In this document: in pieces, positions 25,655 to 34,063 of the stretch
Layout of the letters: every line of letters begins with the position of its first letter
Numbering within the stretch: position 1 is the first letter of the stretch
Origin: Parvibaculum sp002684405
Lineage (GTDB): Bacteria > Pseudomonadota > Alphaproteobacteria > Parvibaculales > Parvibaculaceae
Direction: 5' to 3'
Length of the DNA stretch: 64,000 nt
Assembly: GCA_965140395.1 (NCBI GenBank)
Contig: OZ223207.1
Span: 62,001-126,000 of the forward strand
The notes under the pieces: model-generated
The model's input: only the letters and a program-made list of their open reading frames with translations
Databases searched by the model: none
Told to the model about the DNA's origin: nothing
Program-made: the position numbers and the translations under genes

Positions 25655-26641
25655 GTGACGATCCTTGTGACGGGCGGCGCCGGTTATATCGGCAGCCATG
25701 CCGTGATCGATTTTCTGCAGGCCGGCGAAGAGGTGGTTGTCCTCGACAATCTTTCAACCGGTTTCGATTGGGCGGTGCAGCCCCGGGCGACGCTGGTGAC
25801 CGGGGATATCGCGGATACCGACCTTCTGGCCCGCCTTTTCTCTGAACATGAAATCGAGGCGGTGGTGCATTTTGCCGGGTCGGTCGTCGTGCCGGAATCG
25901 GTGGAAAACCCTCTCAAATATTATCTGAACAATACGGCCAAATCGCGCGATCTGATCGCGGCATGCGTTGCGCATGGCGTGAAGCATTTCATCTTTTCCT
26001 CTACCGCGGCCGTCTACGGGACACCGGCCAGCGTGCCTGTCTCTGAGGAGGTTCCGCTGGCACCGGAATCTCCCTATGGGCGCTCGAAGCTGATGACCGA
26101 ATGGATGCTGTCGGACGCGGCTGCGGCACATCCGATGAGTTTCGCTGCGCTGCGCTATTTCAATGTGGCGGGCGCGGATCCGGAAGGGCGCACGGGGCAA
26201 TCGACAGCCAATGCGACGCATCTCATCAAGGTTGCGTGCGAGACCGCGCTCGGCAAACGCGATCATATCGATATCTTCGGGACCGACTATCCGACGCCGG
26301 ACGGCACCTGTATCCGCGACTACATCCATGTCAGCGACCTGGTCATGGCTCATCGTCGGGCGCTCGACTATCTGCGAGGCGGCGGCGAGAGCCTGATCGC
26401 CAATTGCGGCTACGGGCATGGCTATTCTGTGCGCGAGGTTTTGTCTTCAGTCGAACGCGTTTCCGGCCGCAGCCTCGACGCGCGCGAGGTGCCTCGCCGT
26501 CCGGGAGATGCTGTGGAGGTCGTTGCTAATCCGGGGCTGCTCAAGGCGCGGCTTGCCTGGGAGCCTGTCCATGACGATCTCGACGGGATCGTGGCTCACG
26601 CGCTGGCCTGGGAAGACGGACTGTCCCGGCGGAACCGCTAG
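25655..26641 (+). CDS. galE: UDP-glucose 4-epimerase
   Basis: A 328-residue extended SDR that interconverts UDP-glucose and UDP-galactose. The motif GGAGYIGSH is at 7-15, the FSSTAAVYG segment supplies the catalytic Ser/Thr, and the YGRSK motif places Y141 and K145. RYFNVAGADPEGRTGQ and GTCIRDYIHVSDL are diagnostic for GalE. Translation probably starts at GTG 25655, with GGAGGG eight bases upstream. It is slightly shorter than E. coli GalE and lacks no key motif. It lies 71 bp downstream of the initiating transferase and is convergent with galU. Confidence 0.94.
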   Translation: MTILVTGGAGYIGSHAVIDFLQAGEEVVVLDNLSTGFDWAVQPRATLVTGDIADTDLLARLFSEHEIEAVVHFAGSVVVPESVENPLKYYLNNTAKSRDLIAACVAHGVKHFIFSSTAAVYGTPASVPVSEEVPLAPESPYGRSKLMTEWMLSDAAAAHPMSFAALRYFNVAGADPEGRTGQSTANATHLIKVACETALGKRDHIDIFGTDYPTPDGTCIRDYIHVSDLVMAHRRALDYLRGGGESLIANCGYGHGYSVREVLSSVERVSGRSLDAREVPRRPGDAVEVVANPGLLKARLAWEPVHDDLDGIVAHALAWEDGLSRRNR

Positions 26642-26676
26642 TATCTGTGTGCCGGTACGGGCGAAGGATGACCGGC

Positions 26677-27567
26677 CTATTTTGCTGCGAAGCTCTGTAG
26701 GATCGGTTTGAAGGCAGGCGCAATGTCGTCGCGATCCAGCGCATAAGCGAGGTTGGCGGCGAGATAGCCGACCTTGTCGCCGCAATCATAGGTCGTGCCC
26801 TTGAAGCGGTAGGCGAAGAAGTCCTGTTCTTTCAGGAGGGCGATCATGCTGTCGGTGAGCTGGATTTCGCCGCCGGCGCCGGGTTCTTGTTTCTCCAGCT
26901 TATCGAAGATTTCCGGTTGCAGGATGTAGCGGCCCGAAATGATGAGGTTGGAGGGCGCGTCTTCCAGTTTCGGCTTTTCGACCATGCCGGTAATGCGGTG
27001 CGTGTCTTCGTCGTAGCTCTCGCCGAGCGCCAGAATGCCGTAGCGATCCACATGGCTTTCGGGAACCTCTTCCGTCGCGATGACGTTCCCGCCACGGGCG
27101 TTATAGGTTTCGATCATCTGAGCCAGGGCGCCGGGCCGGCCATGGATCAGCATGTCGGGAAGCGTCACTGCGAAGGGCTCGTCGCCCACCAGTTCGCGCG
27201 CGCACCAGACAGCGTGCCCCAGGCCCAGCGGTTCCTGCTGCCGGACGAAGCTTGCGCCGCCCGCGACGGGCCGGCTGCCTTCCAGCATCTCGAATGCCGC
27301 TGTCTTGCCCCGTGCCTTCAACGTCGCTTCAAGTTCGTAGGCCATGTCGAAATGGTCTTCGATGGCACCCTTGCCGCGTCCCGTTACGAAGACGAAATGT
27401 TCGATGCCAGCTTCGACCGCCTCTTCCACCGCATACTGAATGACCGGCTTGTCGACCACGGTCAGCATTTCCTTGGGAATGACCTTGGTGGCGGGAAGAA
27501 AGCGGGTACCGAGCCCGGCGACGGGCAGAACCACTTTGCGGACTTTGCGCGGAGAAGGCGTGTTCAT
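26677..27567 (-). CDS. galU: UTP-glucose-1-phosphate uridylyltransferase
   Basis: A 296-residue nucleotidyltransferase making UDP-glucose from UTP and glucose-1-phosphate. It has VLPVAGLGTRFLPATKVIPKEML near the N-terminus, VTGRGKGAIEDHFD, PLGLGHAVWCA, and MVEKP, all standard for bacterial GalU. I chose the ATG at 27567 because it leaves a short basic leader before the GLGTRFLP motif; the longer frame adds 28 unlike residues. It feeds Ugd, GalE and the glucose-type initiating enzyme of this locus. It is the last EPS gene before the phosphite operon. Confidence 0.96.
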   Translation of the reverse strand: MNTPSPRKVRKVVLPVAGLGTRFLPATKVIPKEMLTVVDKPVIQYAVEEAVEAGIEHFVFVTGRGKGAIEDHFDMAYELEATLKARGKTAAFEMLEGSRPVAGGASFVRQQEPLGLGHAVWCARELVGDEPFAVTLPDMLIHGRPGALAQMIETYNARGGNVIATEEVPESHVDRYGILALGESYDEDTHRITGMVEKPKLEDAPSNLIISGRYILQPEIFDKLEKQEPGAGGEIQLTDSMIALLKEQDFFAYRFKGTTYDCGDKVGYLAANLAYALDRDDIAPAFKPILQSFAAK

Positions 27568-27719
27568 TGCGTGTTTAAACCTGCAGCACTCGAGGTGTGA
27601 ACGGCCGAATGTTACTCGATCCTGACAGACCGGGCCCAAAAGTTTTGGCACTTATAGCGAGGGCGGACAAGAGCCGGTACGGCGCAATTGCCGTCATCCC
27701 AATCGCAATGCGGGGATGA

Positions 27720-28583
27720 TTATACCCGACGTGTGATGAAGTCGACGAAGCCTTCGGTCCGATCGGGTGCCATATCGGAGAGACGCCGGACCGCGTAATA
27801 GGTCTTCTCGAGTGTGCGCCCCGACAGGGCCAGGGCGACCAGGCGGCCCGACGAAAGTTCGTCGCGTACAACGCTGGTGCCGACCACAGATATTCCCGCT
27901 CCTGCCTTCACCGCTTCCTTGACCGCCGCCGTGCTGCCGAGCGTTTCATCGACTTCAAGGTCATTGCCCAGCGACTTCAGCGCCGCGCGCAGGATGCGCC
28001 CGGTTCCGGTGCCGCTTTCGCCGCCGATCATGCGTTCGCCGAGCAGTTGGCGGGGCGTGATGCGGCCGTTTTTTGCGAGGGGGTGGGAGGGGGCGACGAT
28101 TGCCACCAGCGGATCCCGGTACCAGGGTGTCGCCATATAGCCGGGCCGGTCGTCCCACCATTCGGTCAGGGCAATGTCGGATCGGCCGTCTTCGACGCGT
28201 TCGATTGCTTGTGGATTGCGGCCGATCCAGATGTCCAGCGGGGCCTTGCCACCACAGGTCTCGCGATAGTCCTGCGCCAGCGGTTGAAGAATATAGGTGC
28301 CGATATTGCTCGCGGCGGCTATTCGACAGCTTAGACCGGAGAGCGCCTTGCGGGCGTCGGAGGCAAGCGCCAGCATGCGCCGGGCAATCGGGACAAGAGT
28401 GTGCCCTTCAAGCGTCGGGCCGCCCGATCCGCCCCGTTCGATCAGCTGCGTGCCCAATTCGTCTTCCAGCGCGCGCAACTGATGAGACAAGGTCGGTTGC
28501 GGGCGGCCGAGCCTTGCCGCCGCACCGCCGACGCTGCCGGTGTCGATTACGGCCAGAAATGCTTCCAGATGCTTGAGGTTCAT
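27720..28583 (-). CDS. ptxE: LysR-family regulator of the phosphite operon (PtxE-like)
   Basis: A 287-residue LysR-type regulator. The winged helix-turn-helix is residues 1-60 (FLAVIDTGSVGGAAARLGRPQPTLSHQLRALEDELG), followed by a substrate-binding co-inducer domain. It is the last gene of the minus-strand ptx operon, three bases after ptxD, the same order as ptxABCDE of Pseudomonas stutzeri. In that operon PtxE is the regulator gene, but its role in control is less well established than PhoB's. The assignment as PtxE rests on context more than on a unique motif. Confidence 0.82.
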   Translation of the reverse strand: MNLKHLEAFLAVIDTGSVGGAAARLGRPQPTLSHQLRALEDELGTQLIERGGSGGPTLEGHTLVPIARRMLALASDARKALSGLSCRIAAASNIGTYILQPLAQDYRETCGGKAPLDIWIGRNPQAIERVEDGRSDIALTEWWDDRPGYMATPWYRDPLVAIVAPSHPLAKNGRITPRQLLGERMIGGESGTGTGRILRAALKSLGNDLEVDETLGSTAAVKEAVKAGAGISVVGTSVVRDELSSGRLVALALSGRTLEKTYYAVRRLSDMAPDRTEGFVDFITRRV

Positions 28584-28586
28584 CGC

Positions 28587-29609
28587 CTAGACCGCCTCTG
28601 CCGATGTCGCTGCCCGGCCGATAGCGCCATCGGGTGTTTCGCCGCGGAAAAACTGGGCGAGGTGGTGGGCGGCCGCTTTCGTGATGTCGCGCCGGACCTC
28701 ATCGACGGCTGAGCCGAGATGCGGTGTAAAGACTGTCCGGTCGGTCGCATCGAGCAGGTCTCTCGGAATGGAGCGCGGGCGGTCGGGAAGGCGCCAGTCT
28801 TCCATCGCAAATACATCGGCAGCGTAACCGGCGAGCCGGCCGGATTTAAGAGCATCGCCGATGGCGAGTTCATCGGCAACCGACCCGCGTGCCGGATTGA
28901 TGAGATAGGTTCCAGGCCGCATCTTCGCGATGGCATCCCGGTCGATCAGGTGATGCGTTTCCTGAACGAGCGGAAGGGCGAGGATGACGATGCGGCTTTC
29001 GCCCAGCAATTCGTCGAGTGTGGTGCCCTCAAAGGTACCCCATGGATCGATCCGGACCCGATCGACCTGCCGGTCATGGAAAATGACATTCGCCTCGCAG
29101 GCGAACAGTCGCTTTGCTATGGCCCGGCCGAGGCCCCCCATGCCGACGATGCCGACCGGCGTGCCGGCAAGGCCCAGCCCGTAGAAATGTGGTCGCCAGC
29201 CTTCAAAGTTACCGGAACGCACATAACGGTCCGCCGGCAGCATATGGCGTGTGAGCGCGATGGTCGCACCGAGCGTCAGATCCGCCGTCGGCCCCTGCAG
29301 GAGGTCCGGCACATGCGCGACGGTGACGCCGCGCCGGACGCAGGCGTCGATGTCGAAATTGTCGTACCCCCGGACAGCGCAGGAGACCGTTTTGAGGTTC
29401 GGCATTTCCCGCAGCAGCGCTTCGTCGACCGTGTCGGTCATGAAGGCGAGCAGGCCATCCGCGTCGGCGCCGCGTTCGAGGATGTCTTCGCGGGACCAGG
29501 GCGTGGTGCGGTCCCGATTGGCGATGCAGACGGCGAACTCTTCGATCTCGGCCAGAATGTCGTCGTGAATCCAGTTGGTGATGACGATTTTCGGTTTGTT
29601 CTTGGTCAT
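28587..29609 (-). CDS. ptxD: Phosphite dehydrogenase
   Basis: A 340-residue D-2-hydroxyacid-dehydrogenase-fold enzyme oxidising phosphite to phosphate with NAD+. By motif alignment to P. stutzeri PtxD from memory (offset +4, +5 near the C-terminus), M57, W138, Y143, R241, E270, H297 and R306 match M53, W134, Y139, R237, E266, H292 and R301. PtxD-specific segments include GYDNFDIDAC, VPDLL, VRSGNFEGWRPHFYG and GYAADVF-x-MEDW. Differences: R80 replaces K76, a phosphite-contacting residue, and D179-R180 replace E175-A176, the pair that controls cofactor choice. It is the fourth gene of the operon, 39 bp after ptxC, and lets the cell use phosphite as sole phosphorus source. Confidence 0.93.
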   Translation of the reverse strand: MTKNKPKIVITNWIHDDILAEIEEFAVCIANRDRTTPWSREDILERGADADGLLAFMTDTVDEALLREMPNLKTVSCAVRGYDNFDIDACVRRGVTVAHVPDLLQGPTADLTLGATIALTRHMLPADRYVRSGNFEGWRPHFYGLGLAGTPVGIVGMGGLGRAIAKRLFACEANVIFHDRQVDRVRIDPWGTFEGTTLDELLGESRIVILALPLVQETHHLIDRDAIAKMRPGTYLINPARGSVADELAIGDALKSGRLAGYAADVFAMEDWRLPDRPRSIPRDLLDATDRTVFTPHLGSAVDEVRRDITKAAAHHLAQFFRGETPDGAIGRAATSAEAV

Positions 29610-29648
29610 GTTTTCCGGGTGCGTTTGGTCTAGGGGCAGCTGGCGGCT

Positions 29649-30464
29649 TTAGTGGAGGCGTTTGCGCAGCCGCGCACCGACGCCGTCGACGATCGTGACG
29701 AGGAGGAGAATGGAGAGCAGGATCGCGGCGACTTCCCGGTACTGCATCAGGCGCAGAGAGGACATCAGCTCAAGGCCGATACCGCCGGCGCCGACCATGC
29801 CCATCACGGTGGAGGCGCGGAAATTGTATTCCCAGCGATAGAGCGTCACATCTGCGATCTGCGGAAAGACCTGTGGCAGGATCGCGTGCTGGATAACCTG
29901 GAACGGTGAAGCGCCGGCGGCCTGTGCGGCCTCGATCGGACGGTGATCGACATGTTCGATCGCTTCGGCGAAAAACTTCGCCACCATTCCGATCGAGTGA
30001 AAACCGAGGGCGAGGACGCCGGGAAGCGGGCCGAAGCCCACGGCGGCGACGAAGACGATGCCCATGATGAGTTCGGGAATGGAGCGCAGCACGTTCAGCA
30101 GAAGACGGCTCAGCCGATAGACTGCGATATGGGGCGTGGTGTTGCGGGCGGCGAGAAATCCCAGCGGCAAAGAGAAGATCACGGCAAGGGCGGTGCCGGC
30201 GATGCTCATCGCCATCGTGTCGACGAAGGGCTTCACCCAGTCCCGCCAGTTCGCGAATTTCGGCGGCATCATATCCATGAACAGAATGCCTATCGCCTCG
30301 GGCGCTTCGATCAGCCGGGTCAGATTCAACATGCCGGTAGTCTGCGCGCTGAGCACGACGAAAAGAGCGATGACGCCGAGAACGAGCAGGTTTCGCCGTC
30401 CCTGACGCGTCTCTTCGCGCAGGACGGCATCATAGTCGATGAGGGGTTGGGTAGCCGATGTCAT
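29649..30464 (-). CDS. ptxC: Phosphite ABC transporter permease
   Basis: A 271-residue PhnE/PtxC-family inner-membrane permease with about six helices. The cytoplasmic EAA loop is EHVDHRPIEAAQAAGASPFQVI, which docks onto the PtxA ATPase, and LRSIPELIMGIVF is the conserved segment before it. Length and topology fit phosphonate/phosphite permeases. It lies 65 bp downstream of ptxB across a perfect hairpin and 39 bp upstream of ptxD. The transporter has a single permease gene here, so it probably forms a homodimer. Confidence 0.92.
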   Translation of the reverse strand: MTSATQPLIDYDAVLREETRQGRRNLLVLGVIALFVVLSAQTTGMLNLTRLIEAPEAIGILFMDMMPPKFANWRDWVKPFVDTMAMSIAGTALAVIFSLPLGFLAARNTTPHIAVYRLSRLLLNVLRSIPELIMGIVFVAAVGFGPLPGVLALGFHSIGMVAKFFAEAIEHVDHRPIEAAQAAGASPFQVIQHAILPQVFPQIADVTLYRWEYNFRASTVMGMVGAGGIGLELMSSLRLMQYREVAAILLSILLLVTIVDGVGARLRKRLH

Positions 30465-30489
30465 GATGCGTCACTCTCGTTGAGGAAAG

Positions 30490-30518
30490 GTCCGGCGGGC
30501 TATTACGGCCCGCCGGAC
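30490..30518 (-). other. Perfect intercistronic stem-loop between ptxB and ptxC
   Basis: Two perfect 11-bp arms (30490-30500 and 30508-30518) enclose a 7-nt loop, with about nine G:C pairs. On the transcribed minus strand it follows the ptxB stop by about 11 bases and is followed by CTTTCC, not a U run. It resembles the stabilising or partly terminating hairpins that raise binding-protein mRNA over permease mRNA in ABC transporter operons. Confidence 0.75.
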
Positions 30519-30529
30519 AGTCAGCCCGG

Positions 30530-31384
30530 TCAGAGACCGAGCTTCGCCTGAAGATCGCGAACGACGTCATAGTCGGCATCGCTGACTGCTGCGAAGCCGT
30601 CGGCCTTGAAGGCCTTGAGGACCTCCTTGTCCTTCATGTCGAGGAAGGCGGCGCGGATCTTGTCCTTGAGTTCCGGTGCGAGGTCGCTGCGCATCGTCCA
30701 GGGATATTGCGGGAAAGGTTTGGAGACCTGGAGGACCGTCACCTTGGTTTCATCGATGAGCCCGCGCTTGACGAGGCTCTGGAAGATCGGCTGGCTGAGC
30801 CCGCCGGCTTGGGCCTTGCCGTTCTGCACGGCGACGGCGACGGCGTCATGCGCGCCGAGAAAATGTTCCCGGTAGTCCTTTTTCTCGGTGAGGCCGTTGG
30901 CCCGCAGGATCGACTTCGGAATGAGATGGCTCGAGGTCGAGGCCGTGTCGCCCCAGGCGACATCCTTGCCCTCGACCTGGTCGATGGAGGTGACGCCCGC
31001 TTCGGTGTTGCCGATAAGGACGGAATGATAGGTCGCGGAACCGCCCTTGAGGCGGGCTGCGAAGGGCTCGATGTCGCTCCTGGATTTGGCAAGCGTATAG
31101 GAAAGCGGGCCGAAATAGCCGAGTTCGAGGCGTCCGAAGCGCATGGCCTCGATCATCGAGGAATAGTCGGTCGTCACGACGAGTTCGACTTTCTTGCCCA
31201 GCTTTTCCTCAAGATAGTCCTTCAGGGGCTGGTTCTTCTTGATGATGGTTGCCGCGTCTTCGTCGGGGAGAAGGGCGACGCGGAGCGTGTCCGGATTGGC
31301 TTCGGCGGCGTGGGATACGCTGCCGAAGAGGGCGCTTGCGCCGAGAACGAGCGATGCGCAGAAAGTGGCAATCTTCTTCATCAT
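30530..31384 (-). CDS. ptxB: Phosphite-binding periplasmic protein
   Basis: A 284-residue PhnD-family solute-binding protein. A Sec signal peptide occupies residues ~1-27 (basic start, hydrophobic core, SHA-A cleavage site). The mature part has NQPLKDYLEE, VTTDYSSMIEAMRFGR, YFGPLSY, TASTSSHLIPKS and GAHDAVAVAVQNG, a set I recognise from PtxB, in which the YSSM and STSSH loops bind the oxyanion. It captures phosphite in the periplasm for PtxC/PtxA. The gene starts with tandem ATGs (31384 and 31381), 12 bp after ptxA, with AGG just upstream. A downstream hairpin probably stabilises its transcript. Confidence 0.93.
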   Translation of the reverse strand: MMKKIATFCASLVLGASALFGSVSHAAEANPDTLRVALLPDEDAATIIKKNQPLKDYLEEKLGKKVELVVTTDYSSMIEAMRFGRLELGYFGPLSYTLAKSRSDIEPFAARLKGGSATYHSVLIGNTEAGVTSIDQVEGKDVAWGDTASTSSHLIPKSILRANGLTEKKDYREHFLGAHDAVAVAVQNGKAQAGGLSQPIFQSLVKRGLIDETKVTVLQVSKPFPQYPWTMRSDLAPELKDKIRAAFLDMKDKEVLKAFKADGFAAVSDADYDVVRDLQAKLGL

Positions 31385-31396
31385 GCTACCTGTTGG

Positions 31397-32203
31397 TTAG
31401 GCCGTGAGTGGGATCGGGTTCCAGCTGGAGTCATCTTCGACCGCGCTTTCGAGGTCCGGATCGCCGGGAGCCCCCTGCCGGTCGTAGATCTGGTCGAGCG
31501 CGCCTGCGTCGAGCTGCTGCGGTGTGCCATCGAAGACAATCCTGCCGTCGCGCATACCGATGACGCGGTCGGCGAATTTGCGGGCGAGGTCGACCTGGTG
31601 AAGGCTCACAAGCGCGGTGATGCCGTCCTGCTTGCATACGGTGCGCAGCAAGGTCAGCACGCGATGGGCGGTGGCCGGGTCGAGGCTTGCCACCGGTTCG
31701 TCGGCGATCAGGAATTCAGGCCGTTGGGCAAGGGCGCGGGCAATGCCGACACGTTGCTGCTGTCCGCCGCTCAGTTGATCGGCGCGCTTCAGAACGAACT
31801 CGCCGAGACCTACGCGTTCGAGGCAGTCCATCGCAAAACGTTTTTCGTCGGCGGGCAGCGGAAGGAGCGAGCGCCAGCTGCTGTAATATCCCAGCCGTCC
31901 GGTCAGCGTGTTGGCCAGCGCGGAGATGCGGCCCACGAACTGGTGCTGCTGAAAGATCATGGCCGTCCGGCGGCGATGTGCGTGAAGCGCCGCGCCGGAG
32001 AAGACAAGCGGTTTGTCGCCGACAAGCACCTGGCCGTCGCTGGGTTTGACAAGACCGTTGAGCGCTCTCAGAAGAGAGGACTTGCCGGCGCCGGAGGGCC
32101 CGAGGAGAACGGAGAAGCTTCCTTCGGTGAAGGACAGCGAGACACCGTCCACAGCAGGGCGGGCAGGGCCGTAACGGACCGAGATATCGACAGTTGAAAG
32201 CAC
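31397..32203 (-). CDS. ptxA: Phosphite ABC transporter ATP-binding protein
   Basis: A 268-residue PhnC/PtxA-type ATPase. Walker A is GPSGAGKSS, the signature is LSGGQQQR, and Walker B is FLIADEPVASLD; the H-loop follows in ALVSLHQVD. It powers phosphite import with PtxBC. I chose a GTG start at 32203, which gives MLSTVDISVRYG as usual for PhnC proteins; a TTG at 32230 would add nine residues and sit only ~15 bases from the predicted transcription start. It is the first gene of ptxABCDE, with PhoB-like repeats upstream. Confidence 0.92.
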   Translation of the reverse strand: MLSTVDISVRYGPARPAVDGVSLSFTEGSFSVLLGPSGAGKSSLLRALNGLVKPSDGQVLVGDKPLVFSGAALHAHRRRTAMIFQQHQFVGRISALANTLTGRLGYYSSWRSLLPLPADEKRFAMDCLERVGLGEFVLKRADQLSGGQQQRVGIARALAQRPEFLIADEPVASLDPATAHRVLTLLRTVCKQDGITALVSLHQVDLARKFADRVIGMRDGRIVFDGTPQQLDAGALDQIYDRQGAPGDPDLESAVEDDSSWNPIPLTA

Positions 32204-32251
32204 CGGGCCACCATTCAGAAAATCAATCAAAAGGGCGTTTTCATTGATTTT

Positions 32252-32307
32252 CTTATCCCACCCGCTTGTGACGCGGGCGTAACGCGGTCTTGATGATTTG
32301 ATGACGC
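32252..32307 (-). promoter_or_regulatory. Candidate Pho-box array and -10 element of the ptx operon
   Basis: Reading the minus strand, the half-sites are GCGTCAT (32307-32301), a poor TCATCAA (32296-32290), GCGTTAC (32285-32279) and GCGTCAC (32274-32268), all 11 bp apart, as in tandem PhoB half-sites (consensus CTGTCAT with 4-bp spacer). The last ends 10 bp before GATAAG (32257-32252), a plausible -10 at the normal Pho-promoter distance. This gives a transcription start near 32245, upstream of either ptxA start. PhoB binding itself is inferred. Confidence 0.65.
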
Positions 32308-32453
32308 GGCGGGACGTGGCGCCGCTGAACGACGGCGCGTTGCCCCGGAGAGACAGCTCTTAACCTTTGGATGAAATTGCTACTGAAAACATCGGGTTGG
32401 CGCGCTAGGATGCGGCTCAATCGACGACACAGTGGCGCGGAACGGGGACGAAG

Positions 32454-33884
32454 ATGATTTATCCGGTAATTCTGTCGGGCGGGGTGGGATCGCGGCTCTG
32501 GCCCACATCCCGTGCGCTCTACCCGAAGCAGCTGCTGCCGCTCGTCTCGGAGCGCGCCATGCTGACCGAGACGGCGGTCCGCGTGAGTGGACGGGAAGGC
32601 TTTGCCGCCCCCATCATCATTTCAAATGACGAGCACCGCTTCATCATTGCCCAGCAGATGCATGATGCCGGGTTGACGCCGCTTGCCCATATTCTCGAGC
32701 CTGAGGGCCGCAATACGGCGCCCGCCGCGGCGGCCGCGGCGGCCTTTGTGCGGGACCACGACCCTGAAGGCATATTGCTGGTCCTGCCGGCGGATCATCA
32801 CATTGCCGATGTGGAAGCGTTTCAGCGGGCGGTCGGGATCGGCGCCACGCTTGCCGGCCAGGGCAAGCTGGTCACCTTCGGTATCGTGCCGTCGGGGCCG
32901 GAAACCGGCTATGGCTATATCCGCAAGGGCGGCGCGCTCGCCGACGGCGCTTTCGAGGTGGAGCGGTTCGTGGAGAAGCCCGACCGTGCAACGGCGGAGA
33001 GCTACCTGGCCGACGGGAATTATTCCTGGAACTCGGGCATCTTCATGTTCCGGGCGGACCGCATTCTAGAGGAAATGCAGGCGCAATGCCCGGAGATCGC
33101 CCGCTGCGCGGAAGGCGCCGTCGAAAAAGGCGCCCGGGATCTGGATTTCCTGCGCCTCGAAGCGGCGTCCTTCTGCGCGTCGCCGTCGGATTCCATCGAC
33201 TATGCCGTGATGGAGCATACGAAGGACGCCGCCGTGGTGCCGGTCGATATGGGCTGGAGCGATATCGGCTCCTGGTCGGCGCTTTGGGAGGTCGGCGACA
33301 AGGATCAGGCAGGTAACGTGCTTTCAGGCGACGTCATCACGCATGATACACGCGACACCTATGTGCGGGCGGAATCCGGCCTTGTGGCGACACTGGGTGT
33401 GGAAAACCTCGTCGTGGTCGAGACGGGAGACGTGACGCTGGTCGCCTCCCGCGACCGTGTGCAGGATGTGAAGAAGATCGTCGAGAAGCTTGCGCTGGAC
33501 GGGCGCAGCGAGCATCAGAGCCACACCCGCGTTTACCGTCCCTGGGGCTTTTATGAAGGGCTCGACGAGGGCGACCGGCATCAGGTGAAACATCTGATGG
33601 TGCATCCGGGCGCGTCGCTTTCGCTGCAGCTTCATCACAAGCGTGCCGAGCACTGGGTCGTGGTGAAGGGGCAGGCGCGTGTGACCGTCGGGGATGACAC
33701 CTTCCTCCTCGAAGAAAACGAATCCACCTACATCCCGATCGAGACCCGGCATCGTCTCGAAAATCCCGGCACGGAACCCTTGAGCATTATCGAAGTGCAG
33801 TCGGGCTCCTATCTGGGCGAGGACGACATCGTCCGTTTCGACGATGTTTACGGGCGGGACGTGAAGAAGCCGGCAGCCGAGTAA
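32454..33884 (+). CDS. manC: Mannose-1-phosphate guanylyltransferase / mannose-6-phosphate isomerase
   Basis: A 476-residue bifunctional enzyme of the ManC/AlgA type. Residues 1-~350 are the pyrophosphorylase making GDP-mannose: LSGGVGSRLWPTSR (6-20), LPADHHI, and FVEKPD. The C-terminal ~125 residues form the cupin isomerase domain, with RPWGFYEGL, VHPGASLSLQLHHKRAEHWVVV and the metal-binding His/Glu set. It supplies GDP-mannose for EPS and probably for the GDP-mannose 3,5-epimerase at 47628. It is divergent from the ptx operon, sharing a 250-bp region with its Pho box. Confidence 0.95.
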   Translation: MIYPVILSGGVGSRLWPTSRALYPKQLLPLVSERAMLTETAVRVSGREGFAAPIIISNDEHRFIIAQQMHDAGLTPLAHILEPEGRNTAPAAAAAAAFVRDHDPEGILLVLPADHHIADVEAFQRAVGIGATLAGQGKLVTFGIVPSGPETGYGYIRKGGALADGAFEVERFVEKPDRATAESYLADGNYSWNSGIFMFRADRILEEMQAQCPEIARCAEGAVEKGARDLDFLRLEAASFCASPSDSIDYAVMEHTKDAAVVPVDMGWSDIGSWSALWEVGDKDQAGNVLSGDVITHDTRDTYVRAESGLVATLGVENLVVVETGDVTLVASRDRVQDVKKIVEKLALDGRSEHQSHTRVYRPWGFYEGLDEGDRHQVKHLMVHPGASLSLQLHHKRAEHWVVVKGQARVTVGDDTFLLEENESTYIPIETRHRLENPGTEPLSIIEVQSGSYLGEDDIVRFDDVYGRDVKKPAAE

Positions 33885-34063
33885 AGCGCGTCCTTTTCCT
33901 CGGGAAAGGCCGGGCCCGACCCACAGCTTCGATTTAAGCCGCTGGTAAACCAGCAGTTTTTGCTGCACTGCGACATTCCGCCACATCACAATTCCGAACA
34001 AAAGCCGACGCATCGCTTCGCCTCTTTGGACCTACCATTTTGTCAGTAGGGGAGGAGGAACCC

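Noticed and set aside
30707..32197. Plus-strand open frame of 496 codons opposite ptxB and ptxA
   Set aside because: The minus strand carries PtxA and PtxB with full motifs; the antisense frame has none.
27568..32453. IS element or tRNA at the edges of the phosphite operon
   Set aside because: I looked on both sides and saw no inverted terminal repeats, transposase remnant or tRNA-like sequence.
33885..33915. Possible terminator after manC (CCTTTTCC ... GGGAAAGG)
   Set aside because: The loop is too short, one pair is a wobble and no T run follows.
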